A DNA stretch of 64,000 bases from Erythrobacter sp. SG61-1L. GTDB taxonomy: Bacteria; Pseudomonadota; Alphaproteobacteria; Sphingomonadales; Sphingomonadaceae. Of this stretch, positions 63,149 to 64,000 are shown piece by piece. A model generated the notes under the pieces. It was given only the letters and a program-made list of their open reading frames with translations, did not search any database and was not told the origin of the DNA. The stretch's first letter is position 1. The number at the start of each line of letters is the position of its first letter. The stretch spans positions 2,690,861 through 2,754,860 of the forward strand of contig NZ_JXQC01000003.1 in NCBI RefSeq assembly GCF_001305965.1, given 5' to 3'. The translations under genes were made by a program, and so were the position numbers.

Positions 63149-64000
63149 TCAACCCGCCAGCCGCTCGGGCTGTTCTTCCGCTGCCGCGAACGGATCCGGC
63201 TGATCGGGCCAGATGCCGCGCGTATCGTAAACCCGCTTGCCGATGCGCTTTTCCAGCGGGACATTCTTGAACGCATCGTGGTCCACCAGCACGATCAGCA
63301 CGCCGCATGTGGCGAGCGCGGTTTCCAGATCGACCTTGGTGGCGCCGGTGCCCTGATATTCGATCGGCAGTTCCGGCGTATGCGGTTCCACCACATGGAT
63401 GCGCGAGCCATATTTGCGCGCCAGCGTAGCCGAGACGAGCCGGGCCGGGCTTTCGCGGAAATCGTCGATATTCGCCTTGAAGGCGAGGCCGAGGCAGGCG
63501 ACCTTTTCGCCCGGCGCGGCATCCACCAAAGCCGAAGCGCGTGCGATCACGTGGCGGATCTTGCCGTCATTCACCCCGCGCGCCGTCTGGATCAGGGGTG
63601 TCTGTTCACGCGCGCCATGGACGATGAACCACGGGTCCACCGCGATGCAATGCCCGCCCACGCCCGGGCCGGGCTGCAGGATGTTCACGCGCGGATGGCG
63701 ATTGGCCAGCCGGATCACTTCCCACACATCCAGCCCCATTGCGTCGGCGACGATGGAAAGTTCATTGGCGAAGGCGATGTTGATGTCGCGATAGGCGTTT
63801 TCGACCAGCTTGGTCATTTCCGCGCTGCGCGCATCGGTGGTGATGCATTCGCCGCGCACGAAGCGCTGGTAGAATGCCGCCGCCTTCTCCGCGCATTCGG
63901 GCGTCAGGCCGCCGATGGACCGGTCATTATGAATCAGTTCGACCAGGATCTTCCCCGGCAGCACACGTTCCGGGCAATAGGCCATGGCGATATCCGCCTT
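63149..64000 (-). CDS. wecC: UDP-N-acetyl-D-mannosamine dehydrogenase, 3' part (5' end outside window)
   Basis: Oxidises UDP-ManNAc to UDP-ManNAcA, a sugar of surface polysaccharides. The C-terminal 284 codons are visible; the N-terminal NAD domain is beyond position 64000. The DIAMAYCPERVLPGK region marks the dehydrogenase family. The catalytic Cys lies in GPGVGGHCIAVDPWF near the middle of the visible part, and the C-terminal domain has GLAFKANIDDFRESPA and VDHDAFKNV. It could instead be a related UDP-sugar dehydrogenase, but the HCIAVDPWFIV form favours WecC. Confidence 0.85.
   Translation of the reverse strand, partial: KADIAMAYCPERVLPGKILVELIHNDRSIGGLTPECAEKAAAFYQRFVRGECITTDARSAEMTKLVENAYRDINIAFANELSIVADAMGLDVWEVIRLANRHPRVNILQPGPGVGGHCIAVDPWFIVHGAREQTPLIQTARGVNDGKIRHVIARASALVDAAPGEKVACLGLAFKANIDDFRESPARLVSATLARKYGSRIHVVEPHTPELPIEYQGTGATKVDLETALATCGVLIVLVDHDAFKNVPLEKRIGKRVYDTRGIWPDQPDPFAAAEEQPERLAG

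Overview
The window is a stretch of chromosome from a high-GC alphaproteobacterium, most probably of the order Sphingomonadales (Erythrobacteraceae/Novosphingobium-like). This rests on the gene content: MipZ, the CtrA inhibitor SciP, a bifunctional PgmG-type phosphomannomutase/phosphoglucomutase, a petABC cytochrome bc1 operon, a TonB-ExbB-ExbD-ExbD cluster and a sucC without an adjacent sucD. Coding density is very high, genes often overlap by 1-4 bases, and there are no rRNA genes, CRISPR arrays, insertion sequences or prophage. Species assignment would need a database comparison.

Layout. 1-5.6 kb: the 5' part of homoserine dehydrogenase, a secreted unknown protein, then tonB-exbB-exbD-exbD closed by a terminator and followed by a third, duplicated exbD. 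5.6-9.6 kb: a ligase-associated DEXH helicase and a MgtC/DUF4010 membrane protein, converging on other genes. 9.6-12.9 kb: an HscC-type Hsp70 overlapping a membrane-anchored J-like protein that lacks HPD. 13-15.5 kb: mipZ, a small J protein and pgmG. 15.8-19.6 kb: CsgG-like secreted protein, panC, small genes and an O-antigen ligase. 19.7-24.3 kb: tRNA-Gly, apt, petABC and pgeF. 24.3-30.6 kb: pepN, an SDR, a DMT exporter, threonine aldolase, GNAT and PRC-barrel genes. 30.7-36.5 kb: tRNA-Thr and a plus-strand run gpmA-purE-purK-folA-ribF with a GNAT and a GDPD-like gene. 36.6-40.5 kb: ileS-lspA-DUF3035 lipoprotein. 40.5-46.8 kb: CNNM/CorC, OmpA-like protein, cysQ-like phosphatase, sucC and etfBA. 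46.8-54 kb: a secreted protein with a TonB-C-like end, DUF445 and an RND efflux pair. 54-59.6 kb: YeaQ-like protein, sciP and its coupled partner, mnmA, a serine hydrolase, a CDF transporter and pdxH. 59.7-64 kb: a CbpA-like J protein, a BrkB-family protein, fabI, a GFA protein and a 3' part of wecC.

Functional themes are central metabolism and respiration (bc1, ETF, SucC), nucleotide, folate and flavin synthesis, energised outer-membrane uptake (Ton), envelope and surface polysaccharide (LspA, OmpA, PgmG, WecC, O-antigen ligase, RND pump), cell-cycle control (MipZ, SciP) and chaperones (one Hsp70 and three J-type proteins).

Most of the window is ordinary housekeeping DNA. I found no convincing new defence or mobile system. 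The observations most worth checking are a sharp low-GC block inside ileS, a two-copy extragenic element built on tandem GTTGACA repeats, the HscC/HPD-less J pair, a TonB-C-like domain on a soluble secreted protein, a palindromic TCATTGCGAG-type repeat, and a 91-base antisense overlap between two convergent genes.
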